This document shows, piece after piece, positions 53,659-62,891 of a DNA stretch of 64,000 nt (positions are counted from its first letter, which is position 1; each line of letters opens with the position of its first letter). The notes beneath the pieces were generated by a model. The model saw nothing but the letters and a program-made list of their open reading frames with translations. It was not told where the DNA came from and made no database searches. The DNA is from Planctomycetaceae bacterium. GTDB lineage: Bacteria > Planctomycetota > Planctomycetia > Planctomycetales > Planctomycetaceae. Location: assembly GCA_041398825.1 (NCBI GenBank), contig JAWKTX010000013.1, forward strand, positions 99,177 to 163,176. Reading direction: 5' to 3'. A program made the position numbers and the translations under genes.

Positions 53659-55083
53659 ATGTTCGAAATTCCGCGAAACCGAAGATGTGCATTGAAGAAC
53701 TCTGCGGTCGGATTTGGCTGGCTCGCGGCGCAGGCTCTCCTGCAGCAGCAGGCTTCATCTGACGATGCTGTCATTTCGGGGCGGCACTCGACATCTGCGT
53801 CGCCGTTCCATTTTGCTCCGCGGGCAAAACGAGTCATCTTCATGTTCATGAAAGGGGGCCCGTCACAGGTTGACACTTTTGACTACAAACCGCAGCTTCA
53901 GAAAGACGATGGTAAACCTCTGCCGTTCGATAAACCCCGAGTCACATTTGCTGCCACCGGCAACCTGCTGGGATCTCCCTGGCGATTTCGTCCTTACGGC
54001 GAAAGCGGCATACCTGTCAGTTCATTGTTTCCGCACGTTGCGAAGCACGTCGATGATATTTGTTTTCTGAATTCGGTGCATGGAACCAACGCTGCCCACG
54101 GTGGCGCGGCACTGAAACTTCACACGGGCAGCGATACGTTTGTTCGTCCGGGGATGGGAGCCTGGGTGAATTACGGCCTGGGGACAGAAAATGACAACCT
54201 GCCTGGCTTTGTCACGATTTGCCCAACGCTGGCCCATGGCGGCGTGAACAATTGGGGATCGGCCTTCCTGCCAGCAGAGTGTCAGGGGGTACCACTGGGA
54301 GTTGCCAGCCAGCCTTCGACGAATGCCAACGTGAAGTACATCGCCAATTCGAAGTGGTCACCCGAAGCTCAGCGAACCCAGCTCGACCTGATGAAGCAGT
54401 TGAACGAATTCCATAAGCATCAGGCTGCTGGCAGCGAATCGGCACTGGAAGCGAGAATCAAGTCGTTTGAACTGGCGTTTCGCATGCAATCCGAAATGCC
54501 CCGGGTGCAGGATTTATCACAGGAATCTGCAGCCACGCTGGAAATGTATGGTTTGAACAACACCATTACGGAAGATTTTGGTCGCCAGTGTTTGCTGGCC
54601 CGCCGATTCGCGGAGGCTGGTGTACGGTTCATTCAGGTGACGCACAGCGATACCAACGTACAATGGGATCAGCATTCCAGCCTTCGGACCGGACACGAAA
54701 AAAATGCAGCTGAAGTTGACCAGCCCATTGCAGCTTTGATTGCAGATCTGAAACAAAGAGGCCTGCTCGACGATACGCTGTTGCTTTGGGGAGGTGAATT
54801 TGGGCGAACCCCGGTCGCTCAGGGCAAAGATGGCCGGGACCACAACCCGGAAGGCTTTACGATGTGGATGGCGGGGGCTGGTGTTCGGGGAGGTATGCGA
54901 TACGGTGCCACCGACGAATATGGTTTCTATGCCACAGAAAACAAAATGCATATCCATGACGTTCACGCGACGATGCTCCATCTGCTGGGGCTGGATCATT
55001 TACGTTTAACGTATCGATACGCGGGGCGAGACTTCCGGCTGACGGATGTAGCGGGTAACGTTCATCACGCCGTGATTGGCTGA
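53659..55083 (+). CDS. DUF1501 domain protein (sulfatase/phosphatase-like fold)
   Basis: 474 residues from the ATG at 53659 (two GTG codons at 53653 and 53656 are in frame). The N-terminus NRRCALKNSAVGFGWLAAQALL resembles the twin-arginine-like export sequence of this family. The body has VIFMFMKGGPSQVDTFDYKP, the DUF1501 opening with metal-binding Asp, HGTNAAHGGAALKLHTGS, VTHSDTNVQWDQHS and WGGEFGRTPVAQ...DHNPEGFTMWMAGAG near the C-terminus, and ends in HATMLHLLGLDHLRLTYRYAGRDFRLTDV. DUF1501 has the alkaline-phosphatase/sulfatase fold. It is paired with the PSCyt1/DUF1553 protein upstream, as usual in Planctomycetes; substrate unknown. Confidence 0.94.
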   Translation: MFEIPRNRRCALKNSAVGFGWLAAQALLQQQASSDDAVISGRHSTSASPFHFAPRAKRVIFMFMKGGPSQVDTFDYKPQLQKDDGKPLPFDKPRVTFAATGNLLGSPWRFRPYGESGIPVSSLFPHVAKHVDDICFLNSVHGTNAAHGGAALKLHTGSDTFVRPGMGAWVNYGLGTENDNLPGFVTICPTLAHGGVNNWGSAFLPAECQGVPLGVASQPSTNANVKYIANSKWSPEAQRTQLDLMKQLNEFHKHQAAGSESALEARIKSFELAFRMQSEMPRVQDLSQESAATLEMYGLNNTITEDFGRQCLLARRFAEAGVRFIQVTHSDTNVQWDQHSSLRTGHEKNAAEVDQPIAALIADLKQRGLLDDTLLLWGGEFGRTPVAQGKDGRDHNPEGFTMWMAGAGVRGGMRYGATDEYGFYATENKMHIHDVHATMLHLLGLDHLRLTYRYAGRDFRLTDVAGNVHHAVIG

Positions 55084-55114
55084 ACGCAACCAAAATCGTC
55101 TCGGAACACACTCC

Positions 55115-55468
55115 ATGGGTCTTCTTGCCGGAACAATTTTCGACCGTCCTCCGCATTGCGATGTTTGCGAGCGACTGGAATCCGAGTGCATTTGTCCGCC
55201 GCCAGAGCCTGAACAAAAACAGTATTTGGCCCCGGGCAAGCAGACGGCCAGACTAGCCGTTGAGAAGCGAAAACGCGGGAAAATGGTGACCGTAATTCGT
55301 GGACTGAATGCGAATGACAGCGATCTGCCGGGGCTGCTGACCCGACTGAAGACTCATTGCGGAGCAGGTGGATCGATGGGCGACGAGGACACTCTGGAGA
55401 TTCAGGGAACCCACCTGGACCGGATTCGTGCCGAGCTGCAGAAAATTGGCTACAAAGTAAAGGGCTAG
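55115..55468 (+). CDS. SUI1/eIF1-like translation factor homologue
   Basis: 117 residues from 55115 (MGLLAGTIFDRPPHCDV). The C-terminal ~70 residues form a SUI1 domain: KMVTVIRGLNANDSDLPGLLTRLKTHCGAGGSMGDEDTLEIQGTHLDRIRAELQKIGYKVKG, with the usual G.GG and QG..... positions. The N-terminal part has four cysteines in C-X2-C-X7-C-X-C (CDVCERLESECIC), a possible metal site not found in short bacterial YciH. Bacterial SUI1 homologues are thought to affect initiation fidelity. It lies 31 bases after the DUF1501 gene. Confidence 0.85.
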   Translation: MGLLAGTIFDRPPHCDVCERLESECICPPPEPEQKQYLAPGKQTARLAVEKRKRGKMVTVIRGLNANDSDLPGLLTRLKTHCGAGGSMGDEDTLEIQGTHLDRIRAELQKIGYKVKG

Positions 55469-55476
55469 CTGAAGTC

Positions 55477-56484
55477 ATGCGATCCATTTGCTTCCGGAAG
55501 ACAGTCTTGCTTCTGCTGTTGATTTCATTTCCAGAGACAAAGGCCTGGTCTGAACTCCCCGAACTGATGGAATTCACAACCACCAGCCCGCTGGATCAGG
55601 AGGTTCAGAATGTTCGCTTCTGGGCACCGGAGAATGCGAACACAGCGGAAACTCCTGTGCTGGTGTTTCTGCATTCATGGAGCGGAGATTATCGCCAGGA
55701 CAACAGTAAGTGGTTCGCGCAGGCCGTAAAACGCGGGTGGATTTTTCTGCATCCGGATTTTCGTGGCGTGAATAATTCGCCAAAGGCCTGTGGTTCGGTA
55801 TTCGCGCGACAGGACATTCTGGACGCGATGGCAGAATGCAGAAGACGATTTCGCATCGATCACAAGCGTGTCTATCTTGCGGGTGTTTCCGGCGGTGGTC
55901 ACATGTCTTTATTGATGGCCGGCCATCACGCGAATGAATTCTCTGCCGTGTCTGCGTGGGTTGGCATCAGTGATCTGGCCGAATGGCATTCGTTTCACGT
56001 CAGGGATGGCAAGCCACAGCGTTACGCACAGATGATTGAGAAATCTCTGAGCGGTCCGCCAGGTGTCTCAGGTGAAAGAGACGCAGATTACCGGGATCGT
56101 TCGCCATTGTTTCATCTGAGTCGTGTTGGCAATCTTCCTGTCGATATCTACGCCGGGGTTGAAGATGGTCACAGCGGATCCGTGCCCGTAAGCCATTCGT
56201 TGAGGGCATTCAATGAGATCGCGAGGATTCAAAACGCGGAACTGATCAGTGAATCAGAAATCGAGCAAATCCGGCATTCAAAGCGACTGGCGGTTCCCAC
56301 TCCCTCAGACCTTCGCGGAATCGAAGATTTTGGCCGCACAATCCATCTTCATCGAACGGCTGGAAATGCATCGGTTACTATCTTTGATGGTGGGCATGAA
56401 AGCCTGCCGGAGATCGCCTGCGATCGCCTTGCCAGCCATCAGCGCGCCGTGCCCGTCACTATGCCAGTCATCAACCAGCAATAG
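55477..56484 (+). CDS. Secreted alpha/beta hydrolase
   Basis: 335 residues from 55477. A signal peptide (VLLLLLISFPETKAWS) is followed by an alpha/beta-hydrolase domain: VLVFLHSWSGDY (oxyanion region), the nucleophile elbow GVSGGGH (S138), VDIYAGVEDGHSGSV for the acidic residue and IFDGGHES for the catalytic His. It resembles peptidase S9/esterase-type enzymes such as prolyl oligopeptidase-like or polyester esterases. It begins nine bases after the SUI1 gene and precedes the VWA gene by nine bases, so the three form one run. Substrate not known. Confidence 0.85.
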   Translation: MRSICFRKTVLLLLLISFPETKAWSELPELMEFTTTSPLDQEVQNVRFWAPENANTAETPVLVFLHSWSGDYRQDNSKWFAQAVKRGWIFLHPDFRGVNNSPKACGSVFARQDILDAMAECRRRFRIDHKRVYLAGVSGGGHMSLLMAGHHANEFSAVSAWVGISDLAEWHSFHVRDGKPQRYAQMIEKSLSGPPGVSGERDADYRDRSPLFHLSRVGNLPVDIYAGVEDGHSGSVPVSHSLRAFNEIARIQNAELISESEIEQIRHSKRLAVPTPSDLRGIEDFGRTIHLHRTAGNASVTIFDGGHESLPEIACDRLASHQRAVPVTMPVINQQ

Positions 56485-56493
56485 GCGAATGGC

Positions 56494-59040
56494 ATGAGTT
56501 GGCGGCTGTTATTTAGCGGAACCAATTCGGCCGCCTGGCTCGCGCTGGTATCGGTCGCCATCCTGGTGACGGTGGGTGTCAGTCTATGGCTGTTGCGTTA
56601 TGAGCGACAATTCGTATCACGGACTGTCGGTTATCTCTTAATCACCCTGCGGCTGGCAATTCTGGCGTTGCTGTGTTGTACGATGCTTCAACCGGTTCTG
56701 ACGAAGTCCTGGGACAAGGCTGTCCAGGGCCGCGTGGTTGTGGCGATGGATGTCTCAGAAAGTATGCAGACCGTAGACCGGCATGCGTCGACGGCCGAAA
56801 AATTACGCTGGGCGCAGGCGCTCGGCATGCTCGGAAACGCCGAAACCTCATCCCTGATCAACGAATGGATCGAAGCTCTCGAATCCGGTCAGCAGCCACT
56901 CTGGCTGGGACGCGATCACCCGGTAAAGACAGACTCAGATCGAGAACTTGCAGCCAGTCGGAAGCGTCAGATCGCGGACACACTGAAAGAGTTCGATCGC
57001 ATGTCTCGCAGGGAGTTCGTGAGTCGTTTAATGCAGTCGCAGGATAAACCATTCATTGAAGACATGCAGAAGCGACTGCCCGTTGATCTGCGGTTGTTTG
57101 CATCTGAGCAAAATCGTGTGTCCGATGAGCGACTCTCTGAAGCACTGTTGGCTGAACAGCCGGATTTAATCCCAACAGGAACCAACGCCGTCGGCATGTT
57201 GTCGGAACTGATCAGAGAAGAATCGTCCGTTGCGCTGCGCGCTGTTGTGCTGGTGTCGGATGGTCGACAAACAACGCCCGGTGACATCGCCAGCGAAGCG
57301 CAACGTCTCGGCAGTCTGCAGGTACCAATCTACACGGTACCTGTTGGCTCCGTCCGCGTGCCTCGGGACTTATCCATCGTGATGCTGGATCATCCGCAAT
57401 CCGTCTTCATCCGCGACGCTGTTCAGGTGACCGCGACACTCAGTACGACAGGGTTTGAGGGGCAACCGTTGTCGGTTCGGCTTGAAAAAGACGGCGTGAC
57501 TATTGATCAGCGTGAGGTTATTCCGTCGACCAGCACCACACCGGTCGCGTTCTCCATACCTACCGAGACAGCGGGCCATTTTACCTACGAGATTATCACG
57601 GATGTTCAGGAAGGCGAATTGCTCGACGACAACAATTCCCGTGATGTCAGTTTTCAGGTCGTTGACAATAAGGCACGCGTGTTGCTTGTGGACGGAGACG
57701 CAAGATGGGAATTTCGCTACCTCAGAAATCTGCTTGAGCGAGATGAACAAATTGAATTGTCGACAGTGCTGTTTCATCAGCCACGCGTTGGTCTGCTGAA
57801 TGACAGCTTTCTTCCGAAAACGTTGCCAGAGCCACTGCAGCTCAAGGGGCAGCTCGATGATATCGATCTTCTGATCCTTGGAGACATTCCCGCAAAAGAC
57901 CTGAATCCTCAGACGTGGGATCTGATTGAAGCCGCGGTTGTGACCCAGGGATTGAGCGTCGTTGTTGTGCCGGGCCGCCGTCACATGCCCCAGGAATTCC
58001 AAAGTGAAAAACTCATGGCACTGTTGCCGGTGACAGATTTCACTCAGCGACTGGCTGAACGTTATGCCAGAACCGAATTTGATAGTCCACAATCGTCATT
58101 TCGCCTGAGACCCACACCGGATGGAAATGATCTGGCGATGTTTCAGTCGACTGATGCGGGTGGGGGCAACGCAGTTCCCCGGGCGGAAGAATTCGGTGAT
58201 GTCGCGGGACACCCGTGGATGTACGCGGCTAAACCTCGTCCGGGAGCGACGGTTTGGGCCGAAGGTGTGCACCCGGGAGGTGCCTCTGCCGAACCCGTCA
58301 TCGTGCACCAGCATTATGGTTTTGGTCAGGTTGTCTGGATGGGGATCGACAGCACCTGGCGCTGGAGAAAACGGATCGGGGACAGCCTGCATCACAGATT
58401 CTGGGGTCAGCTTGTTCGATGGGCCGCTCGAAATAAGGCAGCAGCCGGCAACGATCAGGTTCGGTTCGCACTGTCAGAAACAGTGATCGATGAAACACAA
58501 ACTGTGGTGGCAACTGCCCGATGGGATCAGTCTCTTCGCCCACTACTCACAAATGCCCGCATCGAGGTATTGTTGAGCGAGGTGTCCGATGATGGCAATT
58601 CGGGTGATGCTGGCCAGACCAATCCGGAGTCCGTGCAGTCCATCGTTCTGAATCGGTCGAACGAAAACCCGGACCTTTTTTCTGTTCGACTGCCGCGGAT
58701 GAAGGCTGGCACATGGCGGGCGGAACTTCGACTGAGCGAGAGTCAAATTGAGATGGATGAAGGGATTGCCTGTGATCTGGTTGTTCATCCACACATGTCT
58801 GCTGAGCTTTCGAACGTCAGTTGTAACCGCCAATTGTTACAGGAAATGGCGGATCTGAGTGGCGGCCGGATGGTTGAACCCTACCACCTCGATCAACTGC
58901 TGCAATTCATTGTGCCCCGGGACGAATCCAGCAGCCAACTGGAAGAAAAGACACTCTGGGATCATTGGTTTCTGCTGGTCATTATGTTTGGTTTGCTGAT
59001 GGCAGAATGGGTGACACGGAAGCTGAACGGGCTTCCGTGA
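56494..59040 (+). CDS. VWA domain membrane protein with C-terminal anchor
   Basis: 848 residues. Two N-terminal hydrophobic helices (about 14-35 and 46-68) are followed by a VWA domain with MIDAS DVSES (86-90) and VLVSDGRQT (around 250). A long extracytoplasmic region (about 290-810) contains beta-sandwich and glutamine-amidotransferase-like segments (NKARVLLVDGDARWEFRYLRNLLERD, LLILGDIP, GLSVVVVPGRRH, FGQVVWMGIDSTWRWRKR). The C-terminal helix is HWFLLVIMFGLLMAEWVTRKL. It follows the hydrolase gene by nine bases. Such proteins are widespread in Planctomycetes with unknown role. Confidence 0.9.
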   Translation: MSWRLLFSGTNSAAWLALVSVAILVTVGVSLWLLRYERQFVSRTVGYLLITLRLAILALLCCTMLQPVLTKSWDKAVQGRVVVAMDVSESMQTVDRHASTAEKLRWAQALGMLGNAETSSLINEWIEALESGQQPLWLGRDHPVKTDSDRELAASRKRQIADTLKEFDRMSRREFVSRLMQSQDKPFIEDMQKRLPVDLRLFASEQNRVSDERLSEALLAEQPDLIPTGTNAVGMLSELIREESSVALRAVVLVSDGRQTTPGDIASEAQRLGSLQVPIYTVPVGSVRVPRDLSIVMLDHPQSVFIRDAVQVTATLSTTGFEGQPLSVRLEKDGVTIDQREVIPSTSTTPVAFSIPTETAGHFTYEIITDVQEGELLDDNNSRDVSFQVVDNKARVLLVDGDARWEFRYLRNLLERDEQIELSTVLFHQPRVGLLNDSFLPKTLPEPLQLKGQLDDIDLLILGDIPAKDLNPQTWDLIEAAVVTQGLSVVVVPGRRHMPQEFQSEKLMALLPVTDFTQRLAERYARTEFDSPQSSFRLRPTPDGNDLAMFQSTDAGGGNAVPRAEEFGDVAGHPWMYAAKPRPGATVWAEGVHPGGASAEPVIVHQHYGFGQVVWMGIDSTWRWRKRIGDSLHHRFWGQLVRWAARNKAAAGNDQVRFALSETVIDETQTVVATARWDQSLRPLLTNARIEVLLSEVSDDGNSGDAGQTNPESVQSIVLNRSNENPDLFSVRLPRMKAGTWRAELRLSESQIEMDEGIACDLVVHPHMSAELSNVSCNRQLLQEMADLSGGRMVEPYHLDQLLQFIVPRDESSSQLEEKTLWDHWFLLVIMFGLLMAEWVTRKLNGLP

Positions 59041-59150
59041 TCAATCCGCCTTCATCAGTCATGAGACTGCCGTGTCCGATTCCAAACGACTCGCCGGGTG
59101 TATCCTGCGTTGTTGAATCCCTTCGATCAGTGATTCAGCAGGACAACAAC

Positions 59151-62100
59151 CTAAATCGGACGCAGCTGGTCCGCTCCGAGACAGCCGTGCAGCCGATTTC
59201 GATAGACGTCCGAAGAAACATACGCCAGTTGCCGATGGGCATGTTCGAGACGCTCATCGATCTTCATTGTCACGACATCGGCCGCGAACTCTTCAGACGT
59301 CTGAAACCGTTGCAGGGCCGAAATGTGGCGTTCCCAGAGACGCTGGTCGTATTGCTGTTTGCGATCAAGGCGAGCGGTGTACCAGTCAGAGGCAAGAAGT
59401 GCTTCCAGTGTGAACATTTGCCGGATTTCCGGTGACTCAATCGTCTGACCCTCAAAGTCTCCATACGCCATGATATGCAGCAACGCCTTCAGCGGGGGAC
59501 ACGCCAGGTCGATACTCTGGTCTTCAAAGTACTGCTTCGCGACCCGCTGATGGGCTTCGGTGATGTAGCAAATGCCGTCAGCAAACGCTGCAGGATCCTG
59601 AGTTTCGGGCTTCAGGATCGACACGTCCAGAACTTTATTTGGGTTATCGAAAACACGACCCGCGAATCGCCGAATAAATCGAGACGTGATTCGGTAACCC
59701 AATCGGCTGGCGAGCACCGTCCGGCCTTCGAACTCGTAATCTTCCAGCTTCTCAAGCAACATCTCATCAATCAGAAACTTTGGATCACGTTCATCAGGGC
59801 TGAGTCGGCACCAGATCTCCGGGATCAGCAGACTAATGTCATGGTCGACTCGGACATTTGGCCCGATGTGACCTGCCGGAGTAGAGAATCCACTCAATCC
59901 CGTCAACAGATAGCTGACCAGGGCATTGTTCAGATCCGTGATGGGAAGCAGGGCGTTGAATGGCCCCTTGGTCAGAGCTCCCTCACTTCCAGCGCCGGTT
60001 GTTGATGGGCTCTTGCCTGTGAGTGCACTGACAAAGTCCATGAACAGTTCAGGCAGTTCCTGATAATGGATCGGGTTGTACACGGCGAGAGGTCGGATGC
60101 CTCTCTGGTAGTCGGGTGGATTGTTGCGACGTCCGAGTAAAACTGCCTGCACCGGAAGGCGAACAGCCGTGTCAGCCGGGACAGCACGATAGAGCCGCAC
60201 GCCCATTTCGGCGACGTAACGATTCATGGGGTCCATCAGGTCCGGGCGTGTCTGAAGATACCTTGGATTCTTGCTTGGTTCGCCGTTTACCATTCGGGGC
60301 GTTGCTGAGCAAACCAGGAAGCTGTCTCCGGAGTCCATCATGTCGTCGATCAACTGCTGCATCGGCTGCGTGAACTGGCTGAGATCAATCGCCCGATCGC
60401 AGATCTGTTCCACCTGGTCGCGGGCAAGTGGTTCGAAGTTGACGATGAAGTTGTCGCGACGAGCCAGATCTGCTTCGGTCTGCTTATCCAGTCCACGATG
60501 GATTGCATCGTCCGGTCTCTGGAATAGTCGAAACTCGCAGTTCTGAGCGAACTTACCGGCGATCCCTTCTCGACGCAGTGAGCCCAGATTGTCGAGCGAA
60601 GAGTACGGTACCACGACGGAGACGCTGATATCATCCTCAGTTTGAAGCTTCTGGGCCGGCGCAAAATCCTGGCGGAGTTTGTAAGTGCGCCAGACGTTTT
60701 CTCCGAGCAATCCGACGCGAAGATACGTGCCGACCAGTTTTCGATCACCAAATTTCAATTCATGGCCGGGCGTCCCGTTCACAATATCCACTGAGAACTG
60801 GTTCCGCCATTCGTTGCCGGCATTGCCGGTATGCATTCGCTTGATAATGAAGACGATTGCATAGATGTACCCTGGAATCGACTCCAGCCAGCTGTTGTAC
60901 TCGTCGGTGTAATCGACCGATGGGGTCAGCAGTTTGATGACGCTGCCCAGGGAACGTTTCGGGTCCAGGACGGGACGACTTGGATTCTTTGAGTAGTCGA
61001 TCTGAACGGTTCCATCCGGACGCCATCGATCTGAATAGTCGCGATCAAAGATGGTCTGAACGATGTCCAGGTCTTTCTCCGGGTCGGCCACGAAAATGGG
61101 ACCGTGAAGCAGGTAATCGGCAATCGACTTACTGATTTCGCTTTTACCACCGCCGCTGACCGTACAGGGTTTATGGCAGAAAACGCCTTCCGATAATGTC
61201 CCTATCAGCCGCCACGACGGGGCAGCCGGGTGTTTTTCCAGACGCAGCTTGTAGCCAGACGGTGTGATGTAAACGTGGTCAGGTTTCAGCGGGATCTGAT
61301 GGCGTTTTCCTGCCCTTTGCCAGGAAATCTTCTGTTCGCTGACACATGCCCGCGCGTCCTCGGGGATGTAAATCACCTGAGGGAAATTCTTGTCGATTCC
61401 AAAACCTTCGGGACGCACATCAATAAACGAAGCGTAGTCCCCTGCCACATCATCGAAACTGCGATTGTTGTAACGGCGGCTGTCGGCCAGGAATTCTTCC
61501 CCCAGGTTGAAACTTGCGAAGGCAACTGCTCCTCCGGCATGTTCTTCTTCTACGTTACCAGCCAGGTTGGCAGCGTAGCTGAGCTGCGTCTTGACTTCCT
61601 TCTTGCAGTATCCGAAATAGTTGTCTGCGATGAGTGTTACGATGACTCCTTCTTCGTCGCGGCAGGTCAGTTTGAACGGGACCCCGTCATTGTATTTTTC
61701 GTCTTCTGCCTTCCAGCACATTCCGTCACGTTTTTGACGCTCGGTGGCTTCATCAAAGTGCGGCAGGCCAACTTCCTTCTTTGTCAGGTTCACCAGATGC
61801 GGGGCCAGGATGACACATCCGCTGTGTCCGCTCCAGTGGTCGACATCCAGCGCGGCGTCGTTTTGTGGCAGGAATGGATCGCCGGCGTTTCCAAAAATGG
61901 ATTCAACAAAGTCCAGGTTGCTGACAAGCGATCCCGGGACAAAGAATCGAACTTCCATCGACTGTTCCTGACAAAAGCCGGGAACCTCCGGACACAGCAG
62001 CGGTCGAATCAGCAAAGACACAAAGACTCTGGCTTTCTCCGGTTCATTCTGCGTGAACGGCAGCTCCAGCAGATCTTCCGGTGGCGTCATTGCGTGTTTG

Positions 62101-62633
62101 AAGAGCGAGGCAAACGTCAGTCTTGGCACCGCTTTCTTGTCATTCGGGATTGGCAATCCACCTTCTGTGACATGGAACGTGCCTACGGTCGTCCGACGAT
62201 CATTGGCCGGATTGTGAAGGACACCGTTTCTTACGCGGTACGAAGATACGTACTGGTTTTCGTAGCTGTCGCCATCGTGAGGCAGCGAGAGCTCGCGTGC
62301 GATGCCATGCCTGTCCAGAATCAGTGCCAGATCGGGAAGCTTGAGCGAACTGCAGCCTTTGATCCGGTCGAAGTGCCTTTGAAGAAACTGTTCGATTCGC
62401 GTGTCTGCCGGGCAGTGGATCGAATCCAGGCGTTTCAGACGCTGATGAAATGTGTTCAGGAGACGAGGTGCGCCGAGACGGTCGTTGTCTTCGAAGCACT
62501 TTGGAATCGGGAGGCCATTCACCAGCAGTTTCAGATTGATGTAGTGGACAAGACTGTCGCGGCTCGCCAGCCTCTGATCTTTTGATTCTGAAGGAACAAA
62601 ACCCAAAACTTCTTCGAAATCCCTGAACTGCAT
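59151..62633 (-). CDS. Large protein, candidate PPi-dependent phosphoenolpyruvate carboxykinase
   Basis: 1160 residues, no signal peptide or membrane helix. Notable features: NLDFVESIFGNAGDP (239-253), ADNYFGYCKKEVKTQLSYAANLAG (336-359), EEEHAGGAVAF (362-372), a phosphate-loop-like SGGGKSEIS (493-501) and FVADPEKDLD (514-523). Length and these segments fit what I recall of the ~130-kDa PPi-type PEP carboxykinases known from Entamoeba and Propionibacterium, which interconvert oxaloacetate plus PPi and PEP plus phosphate plus CO2. This is recall by eye, not a search. A P-loop in PEPCK-like order would be expected to bind PPi. It is a single-gene unit, convergent with the VWA gene. If the assignment is wrong it stays a large conserved protein of unknown function. 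Confidence 0.62.
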   Translation of the reverse strand: MQFRDFEEVLGFVPSESKDQRLASRDSLVHYINLKLLVNGLPIPKCFEDNDRLGAPRLLNTFHQRLKRLDSIHCPADTRIEQFLQRHFDRIKGCSSLKLPDLALILDRHGIARELSLPHDGDSYENQYVSSYRVRNGVLHNPANDRRTTVGTFHVTEGGLPIPNDKKAVPRLTFASLFKHAMTPPEDLLELPFTQNEPEKARVFVSLLIRPLLCPEVPGFCQEQSMEVRFFVPGSLVSNLDFVESIFGNAGDPFLPQNDAALDVDHWSGHSGCVILAPHLVNLTKKEVGLPHFDEATERQKRDGMCWKAEDEKYNDGVPFKLTCRDEEGVIVTLIADNYFGYCKKEVKTQLSYAANLAGNVEEEHAGGAVAFASFNLGEEFLADSRRYNNRSFDDVAGDYASFIDVRPEGFGIDKNFPQVIYIPEDARACVSEQKISWQRAGKRHQIPLKPDHVYITPSGYKLRLEKHPAAPSWRLIGTLSEGVFCHKPCTVSGGGKSEISKSIADYLLHGPIFVADPEKDLDIVQTIFDRDYSDRWRPDGTVQIDYSKNPSRPVLDPKRSLGSVIKLLTPSVDYTDEYNSWLESIPGYIYAIVFIIKRMHTGNAGNEWRNQFSVDIVNGTPGHELKFGDRKLVGTYLRVGLLGENVWRTYKLRQDFAPAQKLQTEDDISVSVVVPYSSLDNLGSLRREGIAGKFAQNCEFRLFQRPDDAIHRGLDKQTEADLARRDNFIVNFEPLARDQVEQICDRAIDLSQFTQPMQQLIDDMMDSGDSFLVCSATPRMVNGEPSKNPRYLQTRPDLMDPMNRYVAEMGVRLYRAVPADTAVRLPVQAVLLGRRNNPPDYQRGIRPLAVYNPIHYQELPELFMDFVSALTGKSPSTTGAGSEGALTKGPFNALLPITDLNNALVSYLLTGLSGFSTPAGHIGPNVRVDHDISLLIPEIWCRLSPDERDPKFLIDEMLLEKLEDYEFEGRTVLASRLGYRITSRFIRRFAGRVFDNPNKVLDVSILKPETQDPAAFADGICYITEAHQRVAKQYFEDQSIDLACPPLKALLHIMAYGDFEGQTIESPEIRQMFTLEALLASDWYTARLDRKQQYDQRLWERHISALQRFQTSEEFAADVVTMKIDERLEHAHRQLAYVSSDVYRNRLHGCLGADQLRPI

Positions 62634-62891
62634 ATGACCTGTCCACCGTATCCTGAAGCAAAAAAATCGTTACGGGATTGCAGCAGATCAGGCCGGGAAT
62701 TGCGATGTTCTGGCCTGTATCCGCTGCGGGTTTCCTCGACTTGGGGACCTTCATTAAGACGTCAATCAGTGAAAACCGACGATTGACCGTATCCAGTGGA
62801 CACAGAGGTCCTGTGGATAACGATGATGGTATACCGTTGAATCCGGAGTACACTTTGTAAGTTCATGAGCCACTGCTCTTGCGGGTTTTCA

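Noticed and set aside
61230..62585. A 451-codon plus-strand open frame inside the 1160-residue gene
   Set aside because: It is a mirror frame with Cys/Arg-rich composition and no family pattern, while the minus strand encodes a coherent protein over the same bases.
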